The notes beneath the pieces were generated by a model that saw only the letters and a program-made list of their open reading frames with translations, did not search any database and had not been told where the DNA came from. A stretch of 64,000 bases of DNA. Origin: DASRHT01 sp035293765. GTDB lineage: Bacteria; Chloroflexota; Ktedonobacteria; Ktedonobacterales; Ktedonobacteraceae. A program made the position numbers and the translations under genes. Shown one piece after another: positions 51,676-60,229 of this stretch (its first letter is position 1; each line of letters opens with the position of its first letter). The DNA is taken from positions 80,664 through 144,663 of the forward strand of contig DATGMF010000088.1 in assembly GCA_035293765.1 (NCBI GenBank), in the 5' to 3' direction.

Positions 51676-53388
51676 TCATCCATCGACGACTTCCGTTCTC
51701 CAGACGCGAACCGCTCCATCCTCGGCGCTGTTGGCGAGCAGTCCGTACGCGCCAAAGACAACGCCGTAGATTTCGCTGCGGTGGTTGATACTCTGCAATT
51801 CACGGCCCTGGTAGACATCCCATAACTTTAAAGAGCCATCCTCCGAGCCGGATACCAGCAGACGACCATCGGCAGAGAAATCGACAGTCCAGACGGCTCC
51901 CTCGTGTCCGGTGAGGGTATGCACGATCTGGCCCGTGGTCGTGTTCCATAGACAGATTGTGCCATCGGACGAGCAGGAGGCGAGCAGGTTCCCTCGCGGC
52001 GACCAGGCCACGCCATAAACAATATCGCTGTAGCGCAGTCGTCGCTGCAATATCCCATCGTTCGTATCCCATAAGCAGATCGTGCGGTCAAACGAGCAGG
52101 AGGCCAGCGATTGCCCGTCATAGGAGAAATCGACGCCCACGACGACGTTATTATGTCCACGTAACGTTTGCAGCAGTTCGCCGCTAGCGGGATTCCAGGT
52201 GCGTACCGTCTCGTCGTTGGAGCAGGAGGCGAGCAGAGGACGGTCGAGAGCAAAAGCTACCGTCCAGACCGCGCTCTGGTGGCCCTGCAATATTCGTTGG
52301 AGCTGGCCCGTATGCGCATCCCACAGCCGCACGGTTTTATCTTCCGAGCAAGAGGCGATCAGCCTGCCGTCGGGCGAGATATCAACGCCCATGACCGCAC
52401 CTTCGTGGCCGCTCATCGTGTGCAGGGGCTGGCCCGTGAGTGTGTCCCACAGCCGCGCCGTCATATCTTCACCGCACGACGCCAGCCGCGAGCCATCAGG
52501 CGAAAACACAACGTCATCGGAATGGCCGCGATGACCCATCAGGATATGCAGGGGTGTGACCTCGACTCCGGTCACGCTCTGGCCTCGCCCAAGCGGCAGC
52601 GGCGTGGGAGCCGTGCGCCATTCCGCCCACTCGATCAGCACCATAGAGCCACGCTCATGACCGAATTTCAACGGATAGTGCGGCTCGTCACGCCCAATCT
52701 GCTCATCGAAATAGTCGTAGAGCGTCCCCAGCGTCACGCGCCCGGTGCGCGGATTGGCGGCAGCACCATCAAGAGCGTCCAGCAGGCAGGCCATGAAGGC
52801 GCCGTGTCCCTGCTCCATCTGCTCCTGCGAGACCGCCGTTGCGCGCTGCGTGGTCAGGATCACCCGTCCATGCGTACGCGGCAGGTCGAGCAGGGATTGA
52901 CTGAAGAGGCGGCGGGCCTCTTCGGCGAATCTCGCCTGTCGCCAGCCGGGACCGGTGCCAGCGATATCGAGTAGCGTCAGGATCTGGTCAGCGGGCGAAT
53001 CGTACAGATAGTGATCCACGAGTGTGGGAATGTGCATACCGGTAACGGGCCGATCCGCCTGCGTAGCCTGCAGGGCCAGATAGCCATCCTGCATGGCTGG
53101 ATCAAAGAAGGCGTGGCCCGCAAAATAGAGCAGCGCCAGATCGCCCGCACGCGCGCGCACCAGCAGGAGTTCGCGCAACTGGCTTTCCAGTTCATCGCGC
53201 GTCACCGCCGGACCTTCAAGATACACCACGTTTTCCGGTTGCCAGCCGCCGCGCTCCGGGTCAATCAGCAGTTCGTAAAGAGCCCGCGCATCGGCCTGGG
53301 CAAAGGGCAAAGGAATAAAATACTGCGCGTCATTGTAGTAATCTATAGCAACTATGAGCGCATAGCGGTGTTCCACATTCCACCTCAT
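51676..53388 (-). CDS. Caspase-like domain (inactive?) fused to WD40 propeller
   Basis: The 570-residue protein starts with a peptidase C14 (caspase/metacaspase) fold: RYALIVAIDYYND, LPFAQADARALYELL and the histidine motif LLYFAGHAFFD (His92). Where active enzymes have LLDCCHSG, this protein has LLDIAGTGPG (139-148), so the catalytic cysteine is missing. Residues about 275-570 contain seven WD40 units (GHEGAVMGVDISPDGRLIASCSEDKTVRLWD and similar), forming a propeller. Caspase-WD40 fusions are known in multicellular bacteria as conflict or cell-death effectors; this one is likely a pseudopeptidase scaffold. The N-terminal ribosome site is weak. It has no clear partner gene. Confidence 0.88.
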   Translation of the reverse strand: MRWNVEHRYALIVAIDYYNDAQYFIPLPFAQADARALYELLIDPERGGWQPENVVYLEGPAVTRDELESQLRELLLVRARAGDLALLYFAGHAFFDPAMQDGYLALQATQADRPVTGMHIPTLVDHYLYDSPADQILTLLDIAGTGPGWRQARFAEEARRLFSQSLLDLPRTHGRVILTTQRATAVSQEQMEQGHGAFMACLLDALDGAAANPRTGRVTLGTLYDYFDEQIGRDEPHYPLKFGHERGSMVLIEWAEWRTAPTPLPLGRGQSVTGVEVTPLHILMGHRGHSDDVVFSPDGSRLASCGEDMTARLWDTLTGQPLHTMSGHEGAVMGVDISPDGRLIASCSEDKTVRLWDAHTGQLQRILQGHQSAVWTVAFALDRPLLASCSNDETVRTWNPASGELLQTLRGHNNVVVGVDFSYDGQSLASCSFDRTICLWDTNDGILQRRLRYSDIVYGVAWSPRGNLLASCSSDGTICLWNTTTGQIVHTLTGHEGAVWTVDFSADGRLLVSGSEDGSLKLWDVYQGRELQSINHRSEIYGVVFGAYGLLANSAEDGAVRVWRTEVVDG

Positions 53389-53691
53389 GATCTTTGCTGG
53401 ATTGTTTTCGCACTGATTGTTTTGATTATACTCTGTAGCAATAGGCCAAGCTCAACTGTCTAACTTTGAGCGATCTCAAACGTATTTACTAGTATATCCT
53501 GGATACAGCCAGTATTCCATTTCGCCTCACTTATATCCTTATAGCAAGGTTGTAAGCAAGGCAGAAAAAGAGTAGACGAAGAGGCCGATATCCGTGTAAT
53601 ATGCAAGTAACTTATTCTGTATTGCAATGTGAAGGTCTGTGGGAGAGATTCCTGCGGACGCCTTTCTTAGAAGAAAGCAGGTCTGAACTAG
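53389..53691. other. Divergent promoter region before ftsH
   Basis: This 303-bp spacer separates the caspase-like gene from ftsH. A short hairpin (CTTTCTT-AG-AAGAAAG) lies about 15 bp before the ftsH start codon and could affect translation. I see no gene. Confidence 0.4.
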
Positions 53692-55698
53692 ATGGATGCT
53701 CAGGCTATATATATGTACCAGAACACCCCAAACGATCAGGGGCCTGGGGGGCCGCAGAGGCCAGGCAACGGGGGCAATGGTAGCAATGGAGGAGGTCCGC
53801 GCGATACAGGAACGTCGATCCTGATCCGCTCAATCCTCATCATGGTCGTCGTGCTGGTTGGATGGTATCTCTTCCAGTACTTCACGCAGGCCAACAACAG
53901 CAGTACCAGCGGCCCCAATGTGATTGAAGTGCCATATAGCACATTTTATCAGCAGGTGCAACAGGGAAACGTCGATACCGCAGTTTTCCAGGGGCAGGAT
54001 GTAACCGGCAATTTTAAAAATGCCATTACCATCACCGATGCCAATGGGAATACCAAAACCGGCACCCAGTATCACTTTTTGCAGATGCCGAACGGCGATC
54101 CCACGCTGACAGCGCTACTCATCAAAAATAACGTCAAATTCCAGGCCAAGCCTGCTAACGATAACAGCCTCCTTTTTAGCATACTCAGCCTGCTCCCCTG
54201 GGTGATCCTATTTGGCGTCTTCTTCCTGATTGCTCGCCGCGCGACCCAGAGTCAGCAGAACATTTTTAGCTTCGGCAAGAGCCGGGCCAAGCTGGTGCTG
54301 GAGGACCGTCCCACGACCACCTTTGCCGATGTGGCCGGAGTGGACGAAGCCAAGAATGATCTGGTTGAAGTGGTCGAGTTCCTCAAAACGCCGCAGAAGT
54401 TCCAGCGGCTGGGCGGCAAGATCCCGCGTGGCGTGCTACTGGTAGGACCTCCGGGTACCGGTAAAACATTGCTGGCGCGCGCCGTTGCGGGCGAAGCAAG
54501 CGTCCCGTTTTTCTCCATGAGCGGCTCAGAGTTCGTCGAAGTGCTGGTCGGCGTGGGCGCCAGTCGCGTGCGCGACCTGTTCGATCAGGCCAAGAAGGCC
54601 GCGCCCAGCATCATCTTTATCGACGAAATTGACGCTGTGGGCCGACAGCGCGGCTCCAGCATTAACAGCAACGACGAGCGCGAGCAGACGCTCAATCAGT
54701 TGCTGGTCGAAATGGACGGCTTTGATCCGCGCCAGGCAGTCGTTGTGCTGGCCGCGACGAACCGCCCCGATGGGCTGGACAAAGCGTTGCTGCGGCCCGG
54801 GCGCTTTGATCGCCGCGTCACAGTAGAACGTCCCGACTGGAATGGTCGCCTGGCAATCCTCAAGATCCACACGCGCAACGTGCCACTGGCAAACGATGTT
54901 GACTTGATCACCATCGCTCGCGGCACCCCTGGCATGGTCGGCGCGGACCTGGCGAATCTGGTCAACGAAGCAGCTCTGCTGGCTGCCCGGCGCAACCTGG
55001 ATGCGGTCACCCAGGTTTGCTTCGATGAGGCCCTCGACAAGATCCTGATAGGCGCTGAGCGCCCGCTGGTCCTGAGCAACGAGGATCTGAACGTGATTGC
55101 CTATCACGAGGGTGGGCATGCCCTCACCGGTCTGCTGGAGGAGCACGTTGACCCGGTCTCTAAAGTCACGATTGTGCCGCGTGGGCAGGCACTGGGCGTT
55201 ACACAGTATACGCCCCTGGATGATCGCTATAACTATCCTAAGGATTTTCTTGAAGCGCAGATGGTCACGGCTCTTGGCGGACGTGCCGCCGAGCAGGTTG
55301 CGATTGGGCGCATCACCACCGGAGCGGAGAACGATCTGCAACGTGTCACCGCCATTGCGCGCCAGATGGTTGCTCGCTGGGGAATGAGCGAAAAGCTGGG
55401 CACGATCTCCTTTAGCGAGCGCGAGGACCCCTTCGCCGGTACCTCCCTTGCCACCGGTTCGCGCGACTATAGCGAGCGAACGGCCAGCATCATCGACGAG
55501 GAGGTCAATCGCCTGGTCAGGAAGGCGTATGATCGTGCGCTGACGCTGTTGACGGAGCATCGCGAGACGTTAAACCGCATCGCCCAGGAATTGCGGTTAC
55601 ACGAAACCATCGATGCCAGGCAACTGCGCCAGATCATGACAGAAACCGGAGCCATCAACGACGCCCCGGAAGCCTACCGTCTCGCCAACGTATCATAA
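53692..55698 (+). CDS. ftsH: ATP-dependent zinc metalloprotease FtsH
   Basis: A membrane AAA+ protease that degrades misfolded membrane and regulatory proteins. The 668-residue protein has a Gly/Asn-rich cytoplasmic start, a transmembrane helix (about 43-63), an external FtsH_ext domain, a second helix (about 163-181), the AAA module with Walker A GPPGTGKT (252-259), Walker B IIFIDEID (307-314) and second region of homology ATNRPDGLDKALLRPGRFDR, and the zinc site HEGGH (472-476). Length and order are normal, apart from the unusually long N-terminus. The ATG is the first of two (a second lies 7 codons on); neither has a strong ribosome site. Terminator-like hairpins follow. Confidence 0.95.
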   Translation: MDAQAIYMYQNTPNDQGPGGPQRPGNGGNGSNGGGPRDTGTSILIRSILIMVVVLVGWYLFQYFTQANNSSTSGPNVIEVPYSTFYQQVQQGNVDTAVFQGQDVTGNFKNAITITDANGNTKTGTQYHFLQMPNGDPTLTALLIKNNVKFQAKPANDNSLLFSILSLLPWVILFGVFFLIARRATQSQQNIFSFGKSRAKLVLEDRPTTTFADVAGVDEAKNDLVEVVEFLKTPQKFQRLGGKIPRGVLLVGPPGTGKTLLARAVAGEASVPFFSMSGSEFVEVLVGVGASRVRDLFDQAKKAAPSIIFIDEIDAVGRQRGSSINSNDEREQTLNQLLVEMDGFDPRQAVVVLAATNRPDGLDKALLRPGRFDRRVTVERPDWNGRLAILKIHTRNVPLANDVDLITIARGTPGMVGADLANLVNEAALLAARRNLDAVTQVCFDEALDKILIGAERPLVLSNEDLNVIAYHEGGHALTGLLEEHVDPVSKVTIVPRGQALGVTQYTPLDDRYNYPKDFLEAQMVTALGGRAAEQVAIGRITTGAENDLQRVTAIARQMVARWGMSEKLGTISFSEREDPFAGTSLATGSRDYSERTASIIDEEVNRLVRKAYDRALTLLTEHRETLNRIAQELRLHETIDARQLRQIMTETGAINDAPEAYRLANVS

Positions 55699-55699
55699 A

Positions 55700-55722
55700 G
55701 AGAGGGGCCTATCTCCCCTCTC
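55700..55722 (+). terminator. Hairpin after ftsH
   Basis: GAGAGGGG-CCTATCT-CCCCTCTC is a perfect 8-bp stem directly after the stop codon, without a T-run. A smaller hairpin follows near 55755. Confidence 0.5.
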
Positions 55723-55861
55723 CCCCCCTACGAAACCCAACATCTCTGCCTGGAAGAGGGGATAAATACCCCTCCTCGGCAGAACGGCATAAAGATGCCG
55801 AGCCCCATTTAGTAGAACGTTTCATGTGCTTTAATTTTGCAGATTATCATTGTGTATGTAT

Positions 55862-55897
55862 TGCTGTCCCCTTAATAAAGGGGGCAGCATTTATTTT
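55862..55897 (+). terminator. Rho-independent terminator between ftsH and the redox operon
   Basis: TGCTGTCCCCTT-AATA-AAGGGGGCAGCA (12-bp stem, one G-U) followed by TTTATTTT. It separates ftsH from the next operon, whose promoter must lie in 55900-56060. Confidence 0.88.
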
Positions 55898-56060
55898 GTA
55901 ACAGGACCTATCGGTTACGATTTTGCCCTCCCTGTAGGAAATGAGTAATGTTCCTATGAGCCTCACAAGACCTCTGACATATACTCTGATAAGATTAGGG
56001 GGTAAACTGTAGCATGCTGTATCATCATAGCTACTATCTAGGATTAACAGGAGGGTATTT

Positions 56061-57524
56061 ATGATTGGACAATCATCCTTCGAGCGACTCGTGGGAGTGG
56101 TGTTAGGAAATTACCGCCTGGAACAACTGGTAGAGCAGGACAGATGGGGAGCAGTCTTCTTAGCAAGTACCAATACAACGACCAGAACCGGAACGATTAT
56201 CCGCTTCATCAGTACGCCTCCGCTGGAGCCCGGCTCTGACTTGAAGCCAGACGTTCGCCTTGTCTATCTGGGACGTTTTCAGCAGGAGGCAAATCAGGTT
56301 TCGATGTTGCAACATCCCCATATCTTGCCGCTGCTCGATTACGGCAGCTACCGGGGTATGCCCTACCTTGTCTACTCGGATGTTTCGCACATGTCGCTGC
56401 GCACGGTACTGGCTCAGAATGCCGCCACCGATCTTCTTTCGGTCGGACGATACCTTGAGCAGATTGCTTCCGCGCTTGAGTACGCGCATGAGCGAGCCGT
56501 CCTGCACCGCAACCTGTCCACCAACTGCATTTTCGTCATGGCAAACGGCCAGATCGTCATTGGCGAATTCGGGCTGATCCGCATGGTCGAACTAAGCAAG
56601 CAATTCCAGGAGATTGAATCGTATCAGGGGAATACTTTTGAAGGCAGCACCGAGTCCAGTTCACCGGAGCAATTGCTTGGCAAAGCCATCGATACGTACG
56701 CAGATACCTATGCGATGGGGGCCGTGCTCTATCGGCTGCTCACAGGCCAGCCGCCGTTCTCAGGAGCGACGCGCGACGAGATTATCCGACAGCACCTGTA
56801 CGCTGCGGTGCCGCCACTGAGCATATGGCGTCCAGGACTGCCCGTTGATCTCGACCATATCATTGCCAAAGCGATGGCGAAGGACCCCCTGGAGCGATAC
56901 CATAGCCCGCGTGAGTTGGTACAGGCATACTATCAAATCGTGGCTCCCGGCACGAAGCCATTGGCGCTTGCCAAAACCGCCGCCATTAAAGCCCCCCCAA
57001 AGACTGTGCAGCGCACTCCCTCTATCCCGCTCCCCATGCAACAACGCAGGCGAGGAGTTTCGCGCCGCCGCCTGGTGTCGCTGGCTGGCGCGGGCGCTGT
57101 AGCAGCCATCGCCACCGTGGCAATCTTCGAGACGAATATTCTCAAGGGTATCATCCCTGGTAGCACCCTGAATCCAGGGTCCAAGAAGACGATGGCCGCG
57201 CCAGGGACGCAGAAAAAGAATTTCATAGCTCTGGCAGCCGACCTGCCGGTCAACAGCGCGAAAAAATTCTCGCTCCCCAACCAGACTCATCCCGGCCTGC
57301 TGATTCATTTGCCCGATAAGCGTTTTGTCGCTTTCGATGCCATTTGCACCCACGCGGGCTGCCTGGTCAATTATAGTGCGCAGGACCAGATGCTGATCTG
57401 CCCCTGCCACGACGCGATTTTCGACCCGGCCAAAAACGCAGCAGTCGTCCAGGGACCGGCGCCTTCGCCGCTGCCTCCCATCAAAATCGTTGTTAACGCG
57501 GACGGCACAATTACCGCGGTTTAA
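56061..57524 (+). CDS. Pseudokinase with internal Tat signal and Rieske [2Fe-2S] domain
   Basis: A 487-residue fusion. Residues about 15-295 have the Ser/Thr kinase fold but lack its catalytic residues: the glycine loop reads VEQDRWGAVFLA, the VAIK lysine is Arg (IIRF), HRD is HRN (149-151), and DFG is EFG (169-171). The SPEQ of the activation segment remains. A basic stretch with SRRRLVSLAGAG (334-345) then a hydrophobic helix looks like a twin-arginine signal-anchor. The C-terminal domain has both Rieske boxes, CTHAGC (429-434) and CPCH (447-450), giving ligands C429, H431, C447 and H450 and a disulfide pair C434/C449. The predicted protein has a cytoplasmic sensor and an exported electron carrier. 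First gene of a four-gene operon. Confidence 0.9.
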   Translation: MIGQSSFERLVGVVLGNYRLEQLVEQDRWGAVFLASTNTTTRTGTIIRFISTPPLEPGSDLKPDVRLVYLGRFQQEANQVSMLQHPHILPLLDYGSYRGMPYLVYSDVSHMSLRTVLAQNAATDLLSVGRYLEQIASALEYAHERAVLHRNLSTNCIFVMANGQIVIGEFGLIRMVELSKQFQEIESYQGNTFEGSTESSSPEQLLGKAIDTYADTYAMGAVLYRLLTGQPPFSGATRDEIIRQHLYAAVPPLSIWRPGLPVDLDHIIAKAMAKDPLERYHSPRELVQAYYQIVAPGTKPLALAKTAAIKAPPKTVQRTPSIPLPMQQRRRGVSRRRLVSLAGAGAVAAIATVAIFETNILKGIIPGSTLNPGSKKTMAAPGTQKKNFIALAADLPVNSAKKFSLPNQTHPGLLIHLPDKRFVAFDAICTHAGCLVNYSAQDQMLICPCHDAIFDPAKNAAVVQGPAPSPLPPIKIVVNADGTITAV

Positions 57525-57557
57525 AGAAAATACATGTAGAAAGTCTGGAGTAGTATC

Positions 57558-60209
57558 ATGGCTGATCGGCTATCCTATCTGATCATCGGCAACGGCATCG
57601 CGGGCGCGACTGCCGCCGAGATCCTGCGGGCGGAAGCGCCTGCCTCCTCGATAGCCGTGATTGCCGACGATCCTTATCCTGTCTACTACCGCCCTGCCCT
57701 GAAAGATTATCTAGGGGGACGTGTACACGAAGATAAACTATGGGCGCGCCCGACCAGCTTTTACCAGGATCATAATATCTATTTCCTGCCGGATCGCGTT
57801 ACAGCCATCAGCACCGCGCAGCACGCGGTATTTCTCCAGAGCAAGCGCCAGATACGCTACGAGCGTCTGCTACTGGCGAGCGGCGCTCGCCCGGCCAGAT
57901 TGAAGTGTCCCGGCAGCAACCTTAAAGGCGTAACGACACTGCGCACCATCGCCGATTACCAGGCTGTGTTGCAACGCCTCAATGCTGTGCGGCGGGTCGT
58001 TGTGAGCGGCAGCGGAACCCTGGCGCTGGAGACCATCGAGACGCTGCGCCATCGTGGCTATGCCGTGACGCATCTCTTGCGCCGCCGCATCCTCTGGTCG
58101 GAAGTGCTCGATGCCACCGCCTCCGACCTCGTATTGCAACAGGAGAGGCGCGACGGCGTCGATGTGCTCCTGGAAGAAGAGATTGCCGAGATCACAGGCA
58201 ATGATGGCGAAGTCAATGCCGTCGTCACCACAAAAGGCTCGCGCATCCCCTGCGAACTGGTGATTGTTGCCATCGGGGTTGAGCCAAATATTGAATTTAT
58301 CAGGGCCAGCGGGATCGCCTGCGGTCGCGGCGTGCAGGTCGATGCCAGGATGCGGACCAGCGCGCGCGACGTTTTTGCCGCCGGTGATGTGCTGGAAACA
58401 ACCGACATGATGACGGGGCGCACGCGGATCATTGGGCAATGGTACCCGGCGATCCAGCAGGCACGCGCCGCTGCATATAGCATGCTCGATCAGCTTGAAG
58501 CCGATGCTTCTCTTCAGGTTGGCACTTTCTACAATGCCACCTTCCTCTACGGCCTCGACTTCGCCTCGGTGGGCGTGACCAATCTTCCCGGCTACCAGGA
58601 AATCATCGCCGATCCGCAACCGCGCACGTATCGCAAAGCCGTACTTAAAGATGGAATACCGATAGGCATGCTCTCGCTAGGAGATCGCAAGCAGGCGCTG
58701 GCGTTCAAGCGGGCCATCGATCACCAGATCAGTCTGCTGCCGGTCGCTTCATACCTGTTCGCCAGCGATTTTAAGCTCAATGACTGGCTGGATAGTCAGG
58801 GAGTGCCGCCGGTGCTGCTGGGTGTCAACAAGTCCGGGGGCAGAACTACCGGCAATATCGTTATCAAGCAGCCATTACCCGGCGCCAGCACAGGAAAGCA
58901 GGCCGCGCCTGTCATGAATACAGTGAAGCAGGCGATTACGCTCAAGCAAGCGGCTCCGGGCAACAATACGGCGAAAGTTGCCGCATCTGGCAATATTATC
59001 GCAAGGCAGGCGGCGATTGAGCAGGTAAAAACCATTATCACTGGGCAGATGAGGGCGCTGAGTGGGAAGGCAGATGAGAATACTGTAGTGGGGGGGAAAC
59101 CAATGGAAAACAGGGCACAGGACAATCAAGCTATCGGAGCGCAACCGCTGACAGAGGCGGTGCTTATTTATCTGGATCAGCCTCAAGGCAGGCCGCGTCT
59201 CTCGGAGACACGCCTGAACCCGGCGAAGGTGATGGAGATAGGTCGCCAGCCTGGCGTCTATATGCTGATCGATGAGGGTTCCGTCTCGCGTCGTCACGCC
59301 GAGATCATCTACGCTAACGGCAGATATATGCTACAAGACCTCGGCAGCACCAACGGCACCTTTGTCAACGGGACGCGCCTCTCACAGGACAACGCGCATA
59401 TTCTCAAGCCCAACGACCAGATCCGCTTTGGCAAGGTCGTCACATGCATATTTCTCTTACGGCCTGCCAGCAGCGAGCAGACAAAGCGACCGGTAATCGG
59501 GAGTCCCTCAATGGCGGGCATTAGCAAGCTCAACGAAATGGAGGCGAGCGACGAGAGAGCTTCTCAGGGACAGCCAATGGTCAATCCTGATGGTTCGCTG
59601 CAACTATCGGGCGCAACCGATTCGGTGCCGGCTTCTATCGTCGAAGCCTTTAAACGCTACCCTGCCCTGGTCGTGCTAACGGGAAAAAAGGGCAAAAAAC
59701 GCCCGCCGCTGGTCTATCTGCTCAGGGAGAACAAGCGTTTTGTGATCGGGCGCGACAAAAGCAATGATATCGAGCTAGCCGATATGGTAGTGTCGCGTCG
59801 CCATGCCGAAGTATTTCCGGGTGCAGAGGGGTACTATATTCGCGATCTGGGCAGCAGCAACGGTGTGATGGTCAACCAGACCTGGATCGATAATCCTTAC
59901 TTGCTTGGACACGGAGATCGTATCGCGATGGGCAGCACCTTAATCTATTTTATCGATCTGCAATCCGGCTGGCGAGAAACGCAGCCGGTCAGGGCCGAGC
60001 GGGGTCAGCTAGCGAGCGAGCGCAGCGCACCCGCTCCAAAGAAGCAGATGGCAAGCGCCAGTACGAAGCGTGCGCCGACAGAAGATACCCGAGCGCCGCA
60101 ACTGAGTGCGCCCGTGCCTCAGATCAAGATCTGCCCTCGCTGTGGAGTCGCTAACGTCAAAGTCGCACGCTTCTGCGCCGGTTGCAGCTCTCCGCTGGGT
60201 TCGTCGTAG
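57558..60209 (+). CDS. FAD/NAD(P)H oxidoreductase fused to two FHA domains and a zinc ribbon
   Basis: This 883-residue protein begins with a pyridine-nucleotide-disulfide-type FAD domain: LIIGNGIAGATAAEIL (FAD), ERLLLASGARP, VVSGSGTLALETIETL (NAD(P)H) and AAGDV (274-278), as in NirB/NADH-rubredoxin reductase-like enzymes, with no redox CxxC. A repetitive Lys/Gln/Ala linker (about 425-515) leads to FHA domain 1 (about 555-635; IGRQ, SRRHAEI, DLGSTNGTFVNG), FHA domain 2 (about 726-800; IGRDKSNDIELAD, SRRHAEVF, DLGSSNGVMVN) and a C-terminal zinc ribbon CPRCG...CAGC. FHA domains bind phosphothreonine, so docking may depend on phosphorylation. Start 33 bp after the Rieske gene. Confidence 0.92.
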   Translation: MADRLSYLIIGNGIAGATAAEILRAEAPASSIAVIADDPYPVYYRPALKDYLGGRVHEDKLWARPTSFYQDHNIYFLPDRVTAISTAQHAVFLQSKRQIRYERLLLASGARPARLKCPGSNLKGVTTLRTIADYQAVLQRLNAVRRVVVSGSGTLALETIETLRHRGYAVTHLLRRRILWSEVLDATASDLVLQQERRDGVDVLLEEEIAEITGNDGEVNAVVTTKGSRIPCELVIVAIGVEPNIEFIRASGIACGRGVQVDARMRTSARDVFAAGDVLETTDMMTGRTRIIGQWYPAIQQARAAAYSMLDQLEADASLQVGTFYNATFLYGLDFASVGVTNLPGYQEIIADPQPRTYRKAVLKDGIPIGMLSLGDRKQALAFKRAIDHQISLLPVASYLFASDFKLNDWLDSQGVPPVLLGVNKSGGRTTGNIVIKQPLPGASTGKQAAPVMNTVKQAITLKQAAPGNNTAKVAASGNIIARQAAIEQVKTIITGQMRALSGKADENTVVGGKPMENRAQDNQAIGAQPLTEAVLIYLDQPQGRPRLSETRLNPAKVMEIGRQPGVYMLIDEGSVSRRHAEIIYANGRYMLQDLGSTNGTFVNGTRLSQDNAHILKPNDQIRFGKVVTCIFLLRPASSEQTKRPVIGSPSMAGISKLNEMEASDERASQGQPMVNPDGSLQLSGATDSVPASIVEAFKRYPALVVLTGKKGKKRPPLVYLLRENKRFVIGRDKSNDIELADMVVSRRHAEVFPGAEGYYIRDLGSSNGVMVNQTWIDNPYLLGHGDRIAMGSTLIYFIDLQSGWRETQPVRAERGQLASERSAPAPKKQMASASTKRAPTEDTRAPQLSAPVPQIKICPRCGVANVKVARFCAGCSSPLGSS

Positions 60210-60229
60210 AAAGATTGCAGGGAAGCAAT

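Noticed and set aside
52168..52974. 268-codon plus-strand frame opposite the caspase-WD40 gene
   Set aside because: It mirrors the repetitive WD40 codons on the other strand and has no family resemblance.
54526..55560. 344-codon minus-strand frame opposite ftsH
   Set aside because: ftsH is unambiguous on the plus strand; the antisense product is an artefact of its GC-rich third positions.
57870..58619. 249-codon minus-strand frame opposite the FAD-FHA gene
   Set aside because: Fully inside a well-supported gene; no start signal and no domain.
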